The notes below the pieces were generated by a model, which worked only from the letters and a program-made list of their open reading frames with translations, was not told the DNA's origin and made no database searches. From contig CM059972.1 in the NCBI GenBank assembly GCA_030490835.1, positions 45,611,452 through 45,675,451 on the forward strand: DNA of 64,000 nt, given 5' to 3'. Made by a program: the position numbers and the translations under genes. The stretch's first letter is position 1, and each line of letters begins with the position of its first letter. The DNA is from Annona cherimola. Its lineage: Eukaryota > Streptophyta > Magnoliopsida > Magnoliales > Annonaceae. Shown one piece after another: positions 1 to 7,716 of this stretch.

Positions 1-1759
1 ATGCCTACAATTCACTCTAATTGATTTGATTCCATTGTATGAGAAACGACAAATTTGAACTCATACGAATCGACTTGAATGAATTGAACTAGACAAATTT
101 AACATCAATTACGTCTAGTTGATTATAAGTCGCTCTAATTGACTTCAGCTGATTGTAATGAGAATGAACGAACTGTGACTCATCAAATCGACTCAAGTGA
201 TCCGAATCAGATAGAATGAACTTTGATTAACTGGAAGCGGCTATAGCTCCTCTAATCCATTTGATTTGGTTCGAATGGGAATGAGCAAATTTGAGCTCAT
301 TTGAATCGGCTCAGATGAACATAATAAGATAGAACAAACATCTTTCAACTTGAATTAATTATAATTCACTCTAATTGACTCGATTTTATTTGAATGAAAA
401 AGAATGAACCTGAGCTAATTCCAATCGACTCAAACAAACTGAATTAGAATTACTGAACATCGATTGACTTAAACTAACTATAATTAACTCTAATTGACTT
501 GATTTGGTACGAATGAAAATAAAGAAACTTAAACCCTTACAAATCAACTCAAAATAATTTGAATTAGATAGAATGAACTTCGATTGAATACTACTGACTA
601 TAATTAACTCTAAATGACTTGGTTAGTTTTGATGAGAATGAATGAACTTAGACTCATTAGAATCGACTCAAATGAACAAAATAAGCTAACTACAATTCAC
701 TTTAATTGACTTGATTTGATTGAAATTTGAACTAATGAAATTGTACTCATTCGAATCGACTCAATTGAACCAATCTACATATAATGAGCTTCGATTAACT
801 AACATTGACTATGACTCACTCCAATCATCTCAATTTGAACTAGAATAGACTAGAAATCATTCGATTTGACTCAAATAAACTGAATTAGATAAAATGTACT
901 TTGATTGATTAAAAAGATCTACGATTCACTCTAACTGATTTGATTTAATTGAAATGAAAATGGACGAATTTAAACCGAGTTGAATCGACCCAAATGAACT
1001 CAATTAGACGGACTAAATTTTAATTAGCTACAATCCACACGAATTGACTTCATTTGATTGGAATGAGAAAGAACGAACTCTAACAATTCTAGACTCAAAA
1101 TTAATCAAATTAAATGGAATGAACTTCAATTAACTAGAAGAGATTACAACTCACTACTTGATTTAATTTGAATGAGAACGAAGGAGCTTGAACTTATCCG
1201 AATCGACTCAAATGAATTAAATTAGAATGAATGAACCGCAATTAACTTAAATTGACTATAATTATTTCTAATTAGCTTAATTTGGAACGAATGGGAATAA
1301 ACAAACTTGAATTCATTCAAATCGAATCAAATGAATTAAATTTGATTTAATGAACCTTGTGTAATAGAAACTCACAACAATTCACTCTGATTGACTTGAT
1401 TGGATTGGAATGAGCATGGACGAAGCTGAACAAATTTGAATCAACTCAAATAAACTGAATTAGATATTCGATTAACTTTGAACAGACAACAATTATCTCT
1501 TATTGATTTGAATTGATTCGAATGAGAATGAATGAACCTGAGCTCATTCGAATTGACTTGGATGAACAGAATAAGAGACAATAAAGTACATTTACTTGAA
1601 CTAACTACAATCCACTCTAATTAACTCTATTATACTAGAATCAGAAAGAATAAACTTTTACTAATTCGAATTGACTCAAACGAACAGATTTAGCTAAAAT
1701 TAACTTCAATTAAACAGAATTACTTACAACTCACTCTGATTGACTTGATTTGATTTGAA
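1..1759 (-). repeat. Degenerate ~117-bp satellite, inverted relative to the main array
   Basis: The motif CTCTAATTGA and close variants recur at about 14, 133, 249, 369, 489, 609 and 709, and onward, giving a period near 117 bp (about 100-120 between neighbours). Reverse-complemented, the unit matches the main array: blocks such as AATCGAAGTTCATTCTATC, then TTCAGTTCATTTGA, then ATTCGAATG appear in the same order. It is therefore the same family on the minus strand. Neighbouring monomers differ at many positions, and I see no dimer or higher-order pattern. This is what an old, no longer homogenised array edge looks like. No gene is visible. Confidence 0.9.
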
Positions 1760-1776
1760 TGAGAACGAGAGAACTT
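1760..1776. repeat. Target-site duplication, left copy
   Basis: This 17-bp stretch (TGAGAACGAGAGAACTT) is repeated with one mismatch at 2098-2114 (TGAGAACGAGATAACTT), immediately flanking the SINE body. The duplicated bases are ordinary satellite sequence, so the element inserted into an already existing monomer. A length of 17 bp fits LINE-type target-primed insertion. The last two T residues could equally belong to the poly-T run at 1775-1782. Confidence 0.85.
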
Positions 1777-1851
1777 TTTTTTGATTGGTACAATTACAGA
1801 TATCTCAACACATATGATACTTGAAGATCTGAGACATTCTTACAAATATAA

Positions 1852-1980
1852 GGGACACATCGTCCCAAAGAAGTCTGGAGACACAGCTCCACGAAAGAAT
1901 AAGGAAGACACAGCTTCCAACAACCACCTGGGAGACCACCCGCTCCTATACTCCGTCCATCCGGGAGACCAAATGCTCCC
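1852..1980 (-). other. Five tandem short hairpins in the SINE body
   Basis: Five inverted repeats follow each other: 1852-1866 (GGGAC/GTCCC), 1876-1891 (TGGAG/CTCCA), 1903-1918 (GGAAG/CTTCC), 1931-1946 (GGAG/CTCC) and 1963-1980 (GGGAG/CTCCC). Loops are 5-8 nt. The second and third share the identical loop ACACAG, and the first has the related ACATC. Starts are 24-32 bp apart, so the array probably arose from a tandemly repeated unit. Stem sequences differ from copy to copy while pairing is kept, which would be expected if the RNA fold matters. The function is unknown. A chance origin from imperfect short repeats is possible but less likely for five in a row. Confidence 0.7.
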
Positions 1981-2020
1981 ACGTATATTTTTACCGAAAG
2001 CCGACTGACTGCCCGTGCGC

Positions 2021-2031
2021 AGAGTCGAAAC
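2021..2031 (-). promoter_or_regulatory. RNA polymerase III B-box-like element of the SINE
   Basis: On the minus strand the bases read GTTTCGACTCT, matching the B-box consensus GGTTCGANTCC at 9 of 11 positions, including the TTCGA core. The gap from the A box is about 43 bp, slightly longer than in most tRNAs. That agrees with the small internal duplication (2001-2021 and 2037-2053) that flanks this box. Confidence 0.7.
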
Positions 2032-2074
2032 CACCACCGACTGCCCGCACGCAATTTTGCGCCATAGTCAGCGA

Positions 2075-2086
2075 CCAACTGAGCTA
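2075..2086 (-). promoter_or_regulatory. RNA polymerase III A box of the SINE
   Basis: On the minus strand the bases read TAGCTCAGTTGG, which fits the A-box consensus TRGYNNARNNGG at every defined position. It lies about 12 bp inside the 5' end of the SINE, the usual distance for a tRNA-derived head. Together with the B-like box at 2021-2031 it would form a type 2 internal promoter. Whether it is still active cannot be read from sequence. Confidence 0.8.
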
Positions 2087-2097
2087 GCCTCGGTTGG

Positions 2098-2114
2098 TGA
2101 GAACGAGATAACTT
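2098..2114. repeat. Target-site duplication, right copy
   Basis: This is the second copy of the 17-bp direct repeat flanking the SINE, with one substitution (G to T at its twelfth base) relative to 1760-1776. The satellite resumes in register directly after it. The single mismatch suggests that the insertion is neither brand new nor very ancient compared with the heavily diverged satellite around it. Confidence 0.85.
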
Positions 2115-2730
2115 GAACTAACACGAATCAACTAAAATGAACTGAGTTTGATAGAAGGAACTTGGATTAGCTAGAACTGACTACAATTAACTGTAATTGA
2201 CCTGATTTGATCTGAATGAGAATAAATGTTCTTTAAATTATTTGCATCGATTCAAATAAATTAAATTAGACATAATGTGCTTTGACTAACTCGAAATGTT
2301 TATAATTCACTTTGATTGATTTGATTTAATTCGAATAAAAATGAATGAACTTCTGATTTGAACTTAACTGAATTAGATAGATTGAATTTCAATTAACTAC
2401 AGTTCGCAACCAATTGACTTCATTTGATTGGAATGAGAAGGAACGAATAACTAATTGAAGTAGACTCAAAATTGACCGAATTAGATACAATGAACTTCGA
2501 TTAACTAGAAGTGACTACAACTTACTCTAATTGACCTGATTTGATTCAAATGACAATGAGAGAGCTTGAACTCATCCAAATTTAATCTGAATGAGAATGA
2601 ACATTCTTAAAATCATTCAAATCAATTCAAATAAATCAAATTAGATAGGATGTGCTTCAATTAATTCAATATGTCTACAATCTACTCCGATTGACTATCT
2701 ATTTGACTACAATTCACATCAAATGTCATG
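2115..2730 (-). repeat. Degenerate ~117-bp satellite, minus orientation (continued)
   Basis: The array continues on the right side of the SINE in the same minus orientation, for example the TAATTGACCTGATTTGAT-type blocks near 2186 and 2536. Monomers are again individually diverged and some are shortened. The match fades into module E after about 2715. No gene and no higher-order pattern is seen. Confidence 0.85.
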
Positions 2731-3122
2731 TGATGGTGCTAAATTCTTATGATAATTGGTTCATTTTAGTTAAATTATCCTATAATTCGCTATATTTATT
2801 AACTGATTTCTTTTACTTGAGATTCTCTGAACTGACCGCTTGTGATTTATCCTAGTATTAATGTCATTTAAAAAATAATAATTTTTTGCAATACCAAATG
2901 CATTAGCTGCTATTTTCTGTAGTCATTTCACTGCATTCACATTAGTTCCGATTTTCTGTTAAAAATTATTATTTTTCACTACATTTGCATTATCTGCTAA
3001 TTTTTTTTCAAAAAAAAGAGCTCTAAAAAAGATTACATAAAAACCATTATCGAAAATTTAAAAAACTCACTCAACTGGGAATAAAGTTTTCATTCTAAGT
3101 TCTCTCGAGACAAGGTCTCATT
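2731..3122. repeat. Module E, copy 1 (dispersed AT-rich repeat)
   Basis: This 392-bp non-satellite segment is clearly homologous to 4959-5345. Shared landmarks are GCTAAATTCTTATGATAATTGG at the left (first 20 bases at 2738), the phrase GAGATTCTCTGAACTGAC in the middle, poly-A/T tracts, and CTCTCGAGACAAGGTCTCATT at the right end. The right end contains a short inverted repeat, GAGAC-AAG-GTCTC (3107-3119). Both copies are embedded in satellite at that end. I find no terminal inverted repeat, long open frame or target-site duplication, so the class (old MITE, solo LTR fragment or other) is undecided. Confidence 0.75.
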
Positions 3123-3330
3123 AGATAAAATGAACATCGATTAACTAACTCATTCAAATAGACTTATTCATAAGTTCACTCGTTCTCATTCGAATTCAAT
3201 TAAGTTAATTTTAGTTAATCGAAGTTCAATTTATCTAATTTTGTTCATTTGAGCCGATTCGAATAGTTAAATTTATTCATTCCTATTCAAATCAAATCGA
3301 GTCGGTTAGAGAGAATTGCAGTTGATTCAC
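3123..3330. repeat. Satellite fragment containing an orientation switch
   Basis: Bases up to about 3165 (TTAGATAAAATGAACATCG and following) read as minus-orientation satellite. From about 3166 the sequence (AAGTTCACTCGTTCTCATTC, then TTTAGTTAATCGAAG) reads as plus-orientation satellite, so the head-to-head junction lies near 3160-3172. The same plus segment recurs at 6020-6150 just before the second copy of module F, so it was duplicated with the modules. Confidence 0.75.
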
Positions 3331-3764
3331 GTAAATCAATGAATACATGTTTGCCATGCACTAATAAATACAGGCCAGGTTTAATAAAAACCACCATAAA
3401 TACAGGCCATGTTTAATAAAAACGGAAACGAAGAAAACAAAGATGCCGCCATGAATGCAACTCCAATTATGGATTAAAAGGCCACACAACAACGGAATAA
3501 TCAAAAAGGAAAAGAAAATCTTTGATTTATTATACCTGACCAAAATGGAATCAGAGAAATGAAAACTGGAGAGCCTGGAATTTTTCCGAAAGGATAAGCA
3601 AAGTTGCCGAATTCAAAAATGGAGAGCTCGAGCCAACCGAACCCCCTTCTCACCCTGCAGGTGTTCCAAAAGGCCATTAAACATCAAATAGATATGTTGA
3701 GAGACACCCCCCTAGAAAAATTGACATACAAATGTGACATAAATTAATTGGCTCACGACTTTAA
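3331..3764. repeat. Module F, copy 1
   Basis: A non-satellite segment of about 434 bp is matched along its length by 6151-6620 and, in part, by 7135-7435. It contains a 33-bp tandem pair near 3363-3429 (AAATACAGGCCAGGTTTAAT, then AAATACAGGCCATGTTTAAT). The block GATTTATTATACCTGACC is also present in module S at 3765. A 60-codon open frame on the minus strand (3361-3543) is not preserved in frame or length in the second copy, so I treat the segment as non-coding repeat debris. The parent element is not recognised. Confidence 0.7.
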
Positions 3765-3983
3765 AGAATGGAATAAAAGACTACATAGCCCTGGAATAAT
3801 CGAAACGAAAAATGAAATCTATGATTTATTATACCTGACCCAAAACAAACAGAATAAGGCTCTTCGGGAAGAAGATGGAACAAAATCAGATAAGTGAACT
3901 GGAAAGCTTGAAATTTTTCTGGAAGAAGAAGCAAAGCAGCCACATTCAAAAACGGATTCCGATGTGTTTGTTAGTATAGAAAA
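3765..3983. repeat. Module S, copy 1 (partial relative of F)
   Basis: The segment repeats the central part of module F in diverged form (GATTTATTATACCTGACC, then AGAATAAGGCTCTTCGG, AAATTTTTCTGGAAGAAG and CAAAAACGGATTC). It matches 7220-7440 more closely. Together with F it makes a local tandem: F and S share an ancestor and lie head to tail. Minus-strand open frames here are short and are not conserved between copies. Confidence 0.65.
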
Positions 3984-4245
3984 TTGCATTCCCTTTCAAC
4001 AAACTGGGAAAGTTTCATTTCCACATAGGAATACTCATACATTCATAAAGAAAATCCCACTACAACAACTAATGACAAAATTCAGCAACATATATTGCAA
4101 AGGCATGCATTGAACTGATTTCTATTTTATGTACAAGAGTGAAAATATGATGACCTGTTCCATTCAAACATTCCGTTTACAAGCACGGGATGAGTTATTC
4201 TCACGGATTGAAACAACAACTGTGAAAGAAATATCCCGGATGATC
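3984..4245. repeat. Module R, copy 1
   Basis: This is the first of five related segments (3984, 4381, 6649, 6822 and 7446). They share TTTCAACAAACTGGG, AAGTTTCATTTCCACATG, CATTCATAAAGAAAATCC, GCAAAGGCATGCATTGAAC and GAGTTATTCTCAC in the same order. Length is about 260 bp here. The closest relative is 7446-7700, which agrees with S+R having been copied together. No coding potential is seen. Confidence 0.7.
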
Positions 4246-4380
4246 TTTCACTCTATACTAGGTTATTTTGTATCTTTCACTTTGTGAGTTATTCTCGCAT
4301 ATTGGAATAGAAATTTTCACTAGGTTTTCATTGTATTTTGGTTATTTTAACGAATTTAAGATGTTTGTAATCTGTTTGTA
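4246..4380. other. Unassigned spacer with a partial R tail
   Basis: This is AT-rich sequence. Near 4285-4320 it holds a fragment resembling the end of module R (GAGTTATTCTCGCATATTGG and GAATAGAAATT). The rest (TTTTCATTGTATTTTGG and surroundings) has no second copy in the window that I can find. No gene is seen. Confidence 0.5.
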
Positions 4381-4600
4381 TTCCCTTTTTAACAAACTGG
4401 GCAAGTTTCATTTCCACATGTGAATGCCCATATATATTCAAAAAGAAAATCCCACTTCGATAGCTAATGCACAAAATTCAGCAACCTATATTGCAAAGAT
4501 ATGCATTGAACAAATTTATATTTCACGTGCAAGATTGAAAATGTGATGACTTGTTTCATTCAAACATTCTATTTACAAGTACAGAGTGAGTTATTCTCAG
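4381..4600. repeat. Module R, copy 2
   Basis: It has the same ordered blocks as the copy at 3984 (AACAAACTGGGCAAGTTTC, ACATGTGAATGCCCAT, GCAACCTATATTGCAAAG, GAGTTATTCTCAG). It stops abruptly at about 4600, where plus-orientation satellite begins. That sharp edge probably marks a rearrangement breakpoint. Confidence 0.7.
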
Positions 4601-4825
4601 CTCAAGTAAATCAATCTTCCACTTTAGTTCATTAGAGACGATTAAAATGAGTATAAATTCGTCTATTCTCATTCGAATGAAATTAAGTCAAATAGAGATA
4701 ATTGTAAAAATTTCTAGTTAATTAAAGTATATTTTATCTAAATCAATTCATTCTAATTCAAGTACAATCATTCTCATTCCAATCAAATCAAGTCAATTAG
4801 AGTCAATTTTTATACTCTTTTACAA
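4601..4825 (+). repeat. Diverged satellite fragment, plus orientation
   Basis: About two degenerate monomers are recognisable by blocks such as ATTCTCATTCGAATG, AATTAAGTCAAATAGAG and CAAATCAAGTCAATTAGAG, all in plus orientation. The segment is isolated between module R and an unassigned stretch, so it is a displaced scrap of the array and not part of a continuous run. Confidence 0.75.
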
Positions 4826-4958
4826 ACAATTATCCTATTTTACACCACATTAAGTGGATGAAATCTTAATGTTGCAGCTGTGATGACTAGTAGTTTTCAT
4901 CTTTCATGAGACTAAAGAATTAAGACCTTTGGTACACATGCTGACCTATTCTGCCTTG
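4826..4958. other. Unassigned spacer left of module E copy 2
   Basis: These 133 bp have no match elsewhere in the window that I can see. They include ACACCACATTAAGTGGATG and CTTTCATGAGACTAAAG. There is no open frame of note and no terminal repeat. It may be the part of module E missing from copy 1, because it lies directly against the conserved start of E. Confidence 0.4.
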
Positions 4959-5345
4959 TGATGATGCTAAATTCTTATGATAATTGGTTGATTTCAGTTA
5001 AATTATCCTATAATTGGCTATATTTTTTAATTTCTTTCACTTGAGATTCTCTGAACTGACTGCTTGTGATTTATCCTAGTATTAATGTCATTTTAAAAAA
5101 AAAAAATTTGCAATGCCAAATGCATTAGATGTTGTTTTATCTCTCGTCTTTTCACCGCATTCACATTAGTTGCGGTTTTCTGTTAAAAATTATTATTATT
5201 TTACTACATTTGCATTATCTGCTAATTTTTTCTTAAAAAAAAGAGCTCTCAGAAAGATCATATAAAACCATTATCGAAAATCTAAAAAACTCACTCAATT
5301 GGGAATAAATTTTCCATTCTAAGTTCTCTCGAGACAAGGTCTCAT
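4959..5345. repeat. Module E, copy 2
   Basis: This 387-bp segment is homologous to 2731-3122, with the same poly-A/T tracts and the same right end containing the GAGAC-AAG-GTCTC inverted repeat. Differences are scattered substitutions and small length changes in homopolymers, as expected of an old duplication. Minus-orientation satellite follows directly, as for copy 1. Confidence 0.75.
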
Positions 5346-5775
5346 TCAAATAGACTCAAATGAACTTATTTAGATAGTTAACTAGAATTGACTACAACTC
5401 ACTCTAATTGCCTTTATTGGATTCAAATGAGAACGGGCACACTTAAACTAATTCAAATTGAGTCCTATGAACTAAATTAGATGAAAGGAACTTTGATAAA
5501 AAAAGCAGCGACTACAATTAACTCTAATCGATTGAATAGATAGATGGAACCTCGACAAACTAGAACCCATTAAATTAACTCTCATTGACTTGATTTGATT
5601 TGAATGTGAATGAACGTACTTTTGAACTCATTCAATTGAACTCAAATGAATTGAATTCGACAGAATGTACTTTGATTAATTAGAAATGTTTAGAATTCTC
5701 TCTAATTGACTTGATTCTATTCAAATAAGAATGAACGAACTTAAAACTAATTTAAGTCGACTGTCAAAAAATTGA
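5346..5775 (-). repeat. Degenerate satellite, minus orientation
   Basis: Roughly three to four diverged monomers are present (ACTCACTCTAATTGCC, then AATTAACTCTCATTGACTTG, then TAATTGACTTGATTC), in the same orientation as 1-2730. It ends near 5770 next to a GTCGAC palindrome, after which the orientation changes. Confidence 0.8.
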
Positions 5776-6150
5776 AGTGGACAAAATCAAGATAATTCAA
5801 ATTATTTGAGTTCAATCAAATGAGTTCAAGTACATTTATTCTCATTCAAATCGCATTTATTCTCACTCAAATCAAATCAAGTCAATTAAAGCTAATTATA
5901 ATAGATTTTATTTCATCGAAGTTCGTTCTATCTAATTCAGTCAAGTAGAGTTAATTATAATCAGTTTCCATTTACCGAAGTTTCTTCTATCTAATTCCGT
6001 TCATTTGAATCAATTTGAATAAGCATAAGTTCACTAGTTCTCATTCGAATTCAATTAAGTCAATTCTAGTTAATCGATCGAATGAGTTAAAATTCATTCA
6101 TTCCTATTCAAATCAAATCGAGTCGGCTAGAGTTAATTGCAGTCAGTTCA
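5776..6150 (+). repeat. Degenerate satellite, plus orientation
   Basis: From about 5790 the blocks TCAAATCAAGTCAATTAAAG, ATCGAAGTTCGTTCTATC and CGTTCATTTGAATCAATTTG run in plus orientation. The minus-to-plus switch therefore lies near 5765-5800. The last 130 bp match 3200-3330 and lead into module F in the same way. Confidence 0.8.
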
Positions 6151-6620
6151 CGTAAAATCAATGAATACATGTTTGTCATGCACCAATAAATACAGGCCAG
6201 GTTTAATAAAAATCGCCATAAATACAGGCCATGTTTAATAAAAACGAAAACAAAGAAAACAAAGATGTTGTCATGCATGCAACTCCAATTATGGAGTAAA
6301 AGACCACACAACAACGGAATAATCAAAAAGGAAAAAGAAGTCTACAATGTATTACCTTACCAAAAATAAATAGAATAAAGCTCGTAGGGGACAAGATGAA
6401 ATGGAATTGGCAAAATGAAAACTGGAGAGCCTGGAATTTTTCCGAAAGGATAAGCAAAGTTGCCGAATTCAAAAATGGAGAGCTCGAGCCGACCGAACCC
6501 CCTTCTCACCCTACACGTGTACCAAACGCCATTAGACATCAAATAGATATGTTGAGAGGCACACCCCTAGAAACATTAATATACAAATGCGACATAAATT
6601 GATTGGCTCACGACTTTAAG
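6151..6620. repeat. Module F, copy 2
   Basis: It is homologous to 3331-3764, including the 33-bp tandem pair (near 6185-6245) and the final block ATTGGCTCACGACTTTAA. Compared with copy 1 it has a small insertion near 6362-6400 that restores similarity to module S. The open frames in this copy (61-72 codons) do not align in frame with those in copy 1, which argues against protein coding. Confidence 0.7.
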
Positions 6621-6648
6621 ATCGAATTAATTTAGGCATGGGTGTTTG

Positions 6649-6821
6649 TTTCCACATGTGAATACCCATACATTCATAAAGAAAATCCTACTCAACAGCT
6701 AATGCAAAAAATTCAGCAGCCAACATTGCAAAGATATGCATTGAACAGATTTCTATTTCATCCTGTACAAGAGTGAAAATGTGATAACCTATCTCATTCA
6801 AGCATTCTGTTTACAAATTCT
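6649..6821. repeat. Module R, copy 3
   Basis: The segment starts inside the family consensus (TTTCCACATGTGAATACCC) and runs through GCAAAGATATGCATTGAAC to CTGTTTACAAATTC. It lacks the terminal GAGTTATTC block because the next copy begins there, so copies 3 and 4 form a direct tandem. Confidence 0.65.
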
Positions 6822-7005
6822 GCATTTGCTTTCAACAAACTGGGCAAGTTTCATTTCCGCATGTGGATGCCCAAACATTCATAAAGAAAATCAACAGATT
6901 TCCATCTCATGTGCAAGAGTGAAAATGTGACGACCTGTCTCAGTCAAGCATTCTAATTACAAGCATACGATGAGTTATTTGCACATGTTGGAATAGAAAT
7001 TGTGA
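6822..7005. repeat. Module R, copy 4, internally deleted
   Basis: It begins with GCTTTCAACAAACTGGGC and ends with GGAATAGAAATTGTGAAAG. Between AAAGAAAATC and AACAGATTTC about 80 bp present in the other copies are missing, which removes the central AATTCAGCAAC to GCATTG part. Otherwise it is collinear with the family. Confidence 0.65.
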
Positions 7006-7134
7006 AAGAAGATCATCCTCAAAGCAACCTTATCTCAATCATTGACTGAATAATCAACCTTAGAGCACCCTCACACGATCAACATGGATGAATCAAATCA
7101 ATCCAATCGTCCCATCAGGTGCCAAATCAGGTCA
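7006..7134. other. Unassigned spacer
   Basis: This short stretch (CTCAAAGCAACCTTATCTC through CCATCAGGTGCCAAATCAGG) has no second copy in the window that I can find and no coding signal. Confidence 0.4.
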
Positions 7135-7445
7135 TGTGCAGTAAAAATGAAAACAGCAAAAATGAAGATGTTGCCATGCATGCAACTCCAATGTAAATCG
7201 ATTTTTATTCCATACCAACAAAACAATATGGAATAAAAGACTACATAGCCATGGAATAATCAAAACGAAAAAGAAAATCAATGATTTATTATACCTGACC
7301 CTAACCAAGCAGAATAAGGCTCGTCGGGGAGAAGATGGAACAAAATCAGAGAAGTGAAAACTGAAAAACTTGGAATTTTTCTGGAAGAAGAAGCAAAGCA
7401 ACCAGATTAAAAAACGGATTCGGATATGTTTGTTAGTACAAAAAA
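7135..7445. repeat. Module F/S, copy 3
   Basis: It starts with F-like sequence (GATGTTGCCATGCATGCAAC) and continues as module S (GATTTATTATACCTGACC, AGAATAAGGCTCGTCGGG, ATTTTTCTGGAAGAAGAAGC), closely matching 3765-3983. It carries a minus-strand open frame of 113 codons (7132-7473), the longest non-array frame in the window. The corresponding frame in the first copy is broken at 62 codons, and the frame shows no recognisable domain, so I do not call a gene. Confidence 0.6.
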
Positions 7446-7700
7446 TTGCATTCTCTTTCAACAAACTGGGCAAGTTTCATTTTCACATGTGAATACTAGT
7501 ACATTCATAAAGAAAATCCCACTTCGACAGCTAATGCACAAAATTCAGCAACATATATTGCAAAGGCATGCATTGAACCAATTTCTATTTTATGTATAAG
7601 AGTGAAAATGTGATGACCTGTTCCATTCAAACATTTCGTTTACAAGCACGGAATGAGTTATTCTCACAGATTGGAATAGTAGCTATGAAAGAAATATCAT
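7446..7700. repeat. Module R, copy 5
   Basis: It is nearly collinear with 3984-4245, including the long phrase around GCAAAGGCATGCATTGAACC and the tail GAGTTATTCTCACAG. It ends at the left border of the main array. About 15 bp of unassigned sequence separate it from the first recognisable plus-strand monomer. Confidence 0.7.
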
Positions 7701-7716
7701 GCACCAATTGTACCTA

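Larger units (their letters stand above)
1777..2097 (-). mobile_element. tRNA-derived SINE, full length, minus strand
   Basis: This 321-bp, clearly GC-richer insertion sits inside AT-rich satellite. Read on the minus strand it starts near 2097 with a tRNA-like head: a perfect A-box match (TRGYNNARNNGG) at 2086-2075 and a B-box-like element at 2031-2021. It ends in an A-rich tail, seen as the T run at 1775-1782, and is bounded by a 17-bp direct repeat with one mismatch. These are the marks of a non-autonomous retroposon transcribed by RNA polymerase III and mobilised by a partner LINE. The body holds five short hairpins at 1852-1980, described separately. A duplicated CCGACTG..GCCCG segment lies at 2001-2021 and 2037-2053. 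Open frames on either strand here are short and cross the boxes, so I do not call them coding. The family name is not recognised. Confidence 0.85.

Noticed and set aside
1781..2078. Open frames of 65-94 codons across the SINE
   Set aside because: They overlap the tRNA-like promoter boxes and hairpins on both strands; a SINE is non-coding.
2731..5345. Module E as a solo LTR or MITE
   Set aside because: No TG..CA ends with a target-site duplication and no terminal inverted repeats could be aligned between its two ends; only the class 'dispersed repeat' is supported.
7132..7473. 113-codon minus-strand open frame, the longest outside the arrays
   Set aside because: It spans modules F/S and R, which have other copies in the window where the frame is interrupted. 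No recognisable domain or splice context was seen.
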